6,681 nt of DNA from Campylobacterota bacterium (lineage in GTDB: Bacteria; Campylobacterota; Campylobacteria; Campylobacterales; JAADDG01): contig JAADDG010000165.1 of the NCBI GenBank assembly GCA_013154075.1, positions 1-6,681 on the forward strand, in the 5' to 3' direction. The position numbers and the translations under genes were made by a program. Under the pieces are notes generated by a model. That model was given only the letters and a program-made list of their open reading frames with translations, did not search any database and was not told the origin of the DNA. Positions 5,357 through 6,681 of this stretch are shown one piece after another; position 1 is the first letter of the stretch; every line of letters starts with the position of its first letter.

Positions 5357-6681
5357 TTACCACCTATAATAGATATCGCCGTAGCACTCTTTATAATTGT
5401 AATCGGACGATTTACTTTTTGCTTTAGTTTGATGTTTGGAGCAATCGATCGATATGAAAGAGTAGTCGCTTATTCTATAATCCATCAAAATACCGTATCC
5501 CAAAAGGGCGCTTTTGTTGAAAAACGAATATCCCGCGCTGATTCTCGGAGAGATCGAGAGTCTTTCGGTGATGGGGATATTAGATTGGATTTCCGCTCTT
5601 GTGGCGTCGTCTTTTTTCAAATAGGCATAGTGTCTGTCTCTATTTTTATAAAATTGATACCAGCCCGCTAAAGCAAGGCTGTTTGTTACGTTTTTGATTC
5701 TCTTTTTTGAAAGCAGATAATAAAATGAGGGGGTAAAACGGATATTTTTGTCTTTGTATCTGCTTAGAGTAAACTCTATATCCAGCTCTTTATCGTCTAT
5801 CATTTTTATGTAATCTCTTACCAAAAGATTCAAAGCCGAAATTCTCTTTTTCTCCATATATGGGGCGTTTTCATAAAATAGGGCGTTTTGTCTCTCTATC
5901 GCTATTTTTAGAATATGGTTGAATATCGCTCTTTCATACTCCAAAGATGCATAAGGATCGTTATAGTCTTTAAATTTGTTTAATCCCAAAGATATTTTTA
6001 TGTTTTTGTTTTTCAGTGTGGCTTTTATCTTAAAACCGTCCGTTTTTTTGTGGTTTTCGAATGAGAATCTCTCTCCGTATAGATCTATTTTTCTATTTTT
6101 GATAGAGGCGATATTCGATATTTTGACCCCTGCGCTTTTTGCTTTTATATTATTGGAATCTTTTAGATAGTGGGTTTTTATATCGATATTTTTAATCTTT
6201 TTTCTTTTTGAAGATTTGTTATTTTCATCTTTCGGAAGTATCTTTTTGAGATCTTTGTTTTTATCTATCTTTAGGGCGACGGCTTCGAGAGTATTTACCG
6301 CCTCTTTTGTGGAGTTGTATTCTTGATACTGTTTTTGAAGGCCTTCCGCTAATACTATATCTTTGTAGCGTTTAGGTTTCAAAGGCTCTTTATTTGCTAT
6401 CTCATAGGCTTGATTTGTATATTTTAAAAGCTCTTTCGCCTCTTTTTTAGAGCTGTTTTTTAGCTCCTCTTTTAGGCTTTTTAGTATTTCTTTCGCTTTT
6501 TTTCTGTTTGATTCTTTGTTCGTTTTTAGAAGGGATAGGGCGTAGCGGTATTTGATATCGAGATAGTTTTTGTCTTTTTTGTTGTTTGAGAGTTTGCCGT
6601 AAATTCGGGCCGCTTTTTCGTAATCTCCTAAATGTTGAAGGGAGATTGCGTATTGATAAAGAAACAGAGGGTCTTCTTTTT
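5357..6681 (-). CDS. Outer-membrane exporter with TPR repeats and beta-barrel, PgaA-like (5' end outside window)
   Basis: The frame stays open from the window edge to the stop at 5357, giving 440 visible codons. A TTG near 6382 is only an internal leucine codon, not the start. Visible residues 5-35 form a clear TPR (AISLQHLGDYEKAARIY, 11-27). A second helical repeat spans about 39-72 and a further helix 78-96. A Lys-rich linker follows (about 139-168), then roughly 275 residues of alternating hydrophobic/polar strands typical of an outer-membrane barrel. The protein ends DIYYRW, with the terminal aromatic residue of a BAM recognition signal. A helical stretch (about 242-294) interrupts the strands. 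This architecture matches PgaA, where periplasmic TPRs receive the partly deacetylated polymer and the barrel exports it; BcsC and PelB share the general plan, but the GT2 and deacetylase neighbours point to PgaA. The stop lies 2 bases before the synthase TTG. The signal peptide and probably more TPRs lie outside the window. The only two visible cysteines, 413 and 432, flank the end of the barrel. Confidence 0.82.
   Translation of the reverse strand, partial: KEDPLFLYQYAISLQHLGDYEKAARIYGKLSNNKKDKNYLDIKYRYALSLLKTNKESNRKKAKEILKSLKEELKNSSKKEAKELLKYTNQAYEIANKEPLKPKRYKDIVLAEGLQKQYQEYNSTKEAVNTLEAVALKIDKNKDLKKILPKDENNKSSKRKKIKNIDIKTHYLKDSNNIKAKSAGVKISNIASIKNRKIDLYGERFSFENHKKTDGFKIKATLKNKNIKISLGLNKFKDYNDPYASLEYERAIFNHILKIAIERQNALFYENAPYMEKKRISALNLLVRDYIKMIDDKELDIEFTLSRYKDKNIRFTPSFYYLLSKKRIKNVTNSLALAGWYQFYKNRDRHYAYLKKDDATRAEIQSNIPITERLSISPRISAGYSFFNKSALLGYGILMDYRISDYSFISIDCSKHQTKAKSKSSDYNYKECYGDIYYRW
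5360..5365 (-). promoter_or_regulatory. Shine-Dalgarno deciding the synthase start
   Basis: The minus strand reads AGGTGG, five bases before TTG at 5354-5352. The TAA of the upstream outer-membrane gene lies within the spacer, an arrangement that favours termination-reinitiation coupling. The competing GTG (5363-5361) lies inside this site and has no Shine-Dalgarno of its own. Confidence 0.55.

Noticed and set aside
5429..5671. 80-codon plus-strand open frame, and similar ones at 3120-3329, 4451-4633, 4537-4728 and 5976-6170
   Set aside because: All are antisense to well-supported genes of the minus-strand operon and show no family features.
1..6681. CRISPR arrays, tRNA or rRNA genes, insertion sequences
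   Set aside because: No regularly spaced repeats, transposase-like frames, terminal inverted repeats or RNA gene signatures were seen; nearly every base is in a protein gene.

Overview
The window is AT-rich, with heavy use of AGA/AGG arginine and ATA isoleucine codons, TTG/GTG starts and tightly packed genes. It encodes Gram-negative hallmarks: a lipoprotein signal with a lipobox and a TPR plus beta-barrel outer-membrane protein. Together with the style of the sequence, this suggests a low-GC Gram-negative bacterium, most likely of the Campylobacterota (Epsilonproteobacteria). The taxon is an inference from composition, not from a marker gene.

Layout: (1) Bases 1-134, minus strand: the first 44 codons of a small lipoprotein, cut by the window edge. 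(2) Bases 166-2018, plus strand: a two-gene unit joined by an ATGA overlap, encoding a PepD-type M20 dipeptidase and a peroxiredoxin/thioredoxin-like protein with a CxxC. (3) A 12-base convergent junction with a short hairpin. (4) Bases 2031-6681, minus strand, transcribed right to left: a four-gene operon with every internal junction overlapping or nearly so. In order it encodes a TPR and beta-barrel outer-membrane protein (5' end outside the window), a membrane GT2 polysaccharide synthase, a 63-residue single-span membrane protein, and a membrane-anchored NodB-type polysaccharide deacetylase. No stretch longer than 300 bases lacks a gene.

The operon reads as a synthase-dependent exopolysaccharide system with the logic of PgaABCD (poly-N-acetylglucosamine): polymerise and translocate across the inner membrane (GT2 with its small partner), partly deacetylate in the periplasm (NodB protein), and export through a TPR-barrel porin. 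It differs from the textbook version in several ways. The deacetylase is tethered by an N-terminal membrane helix rather than being a lipoprotein. It carries a glutamine-amidotransferase-like fold without its cysteine and a C-terminal beta-sandwich in place of the PgaB hydrolase domain. Its first metal motif is non-standard. The PgaD position is filled by a much smaller single-helix protein. The polymer itself cannot be named from the sequence. This variant export system is the most interesting content of the window.
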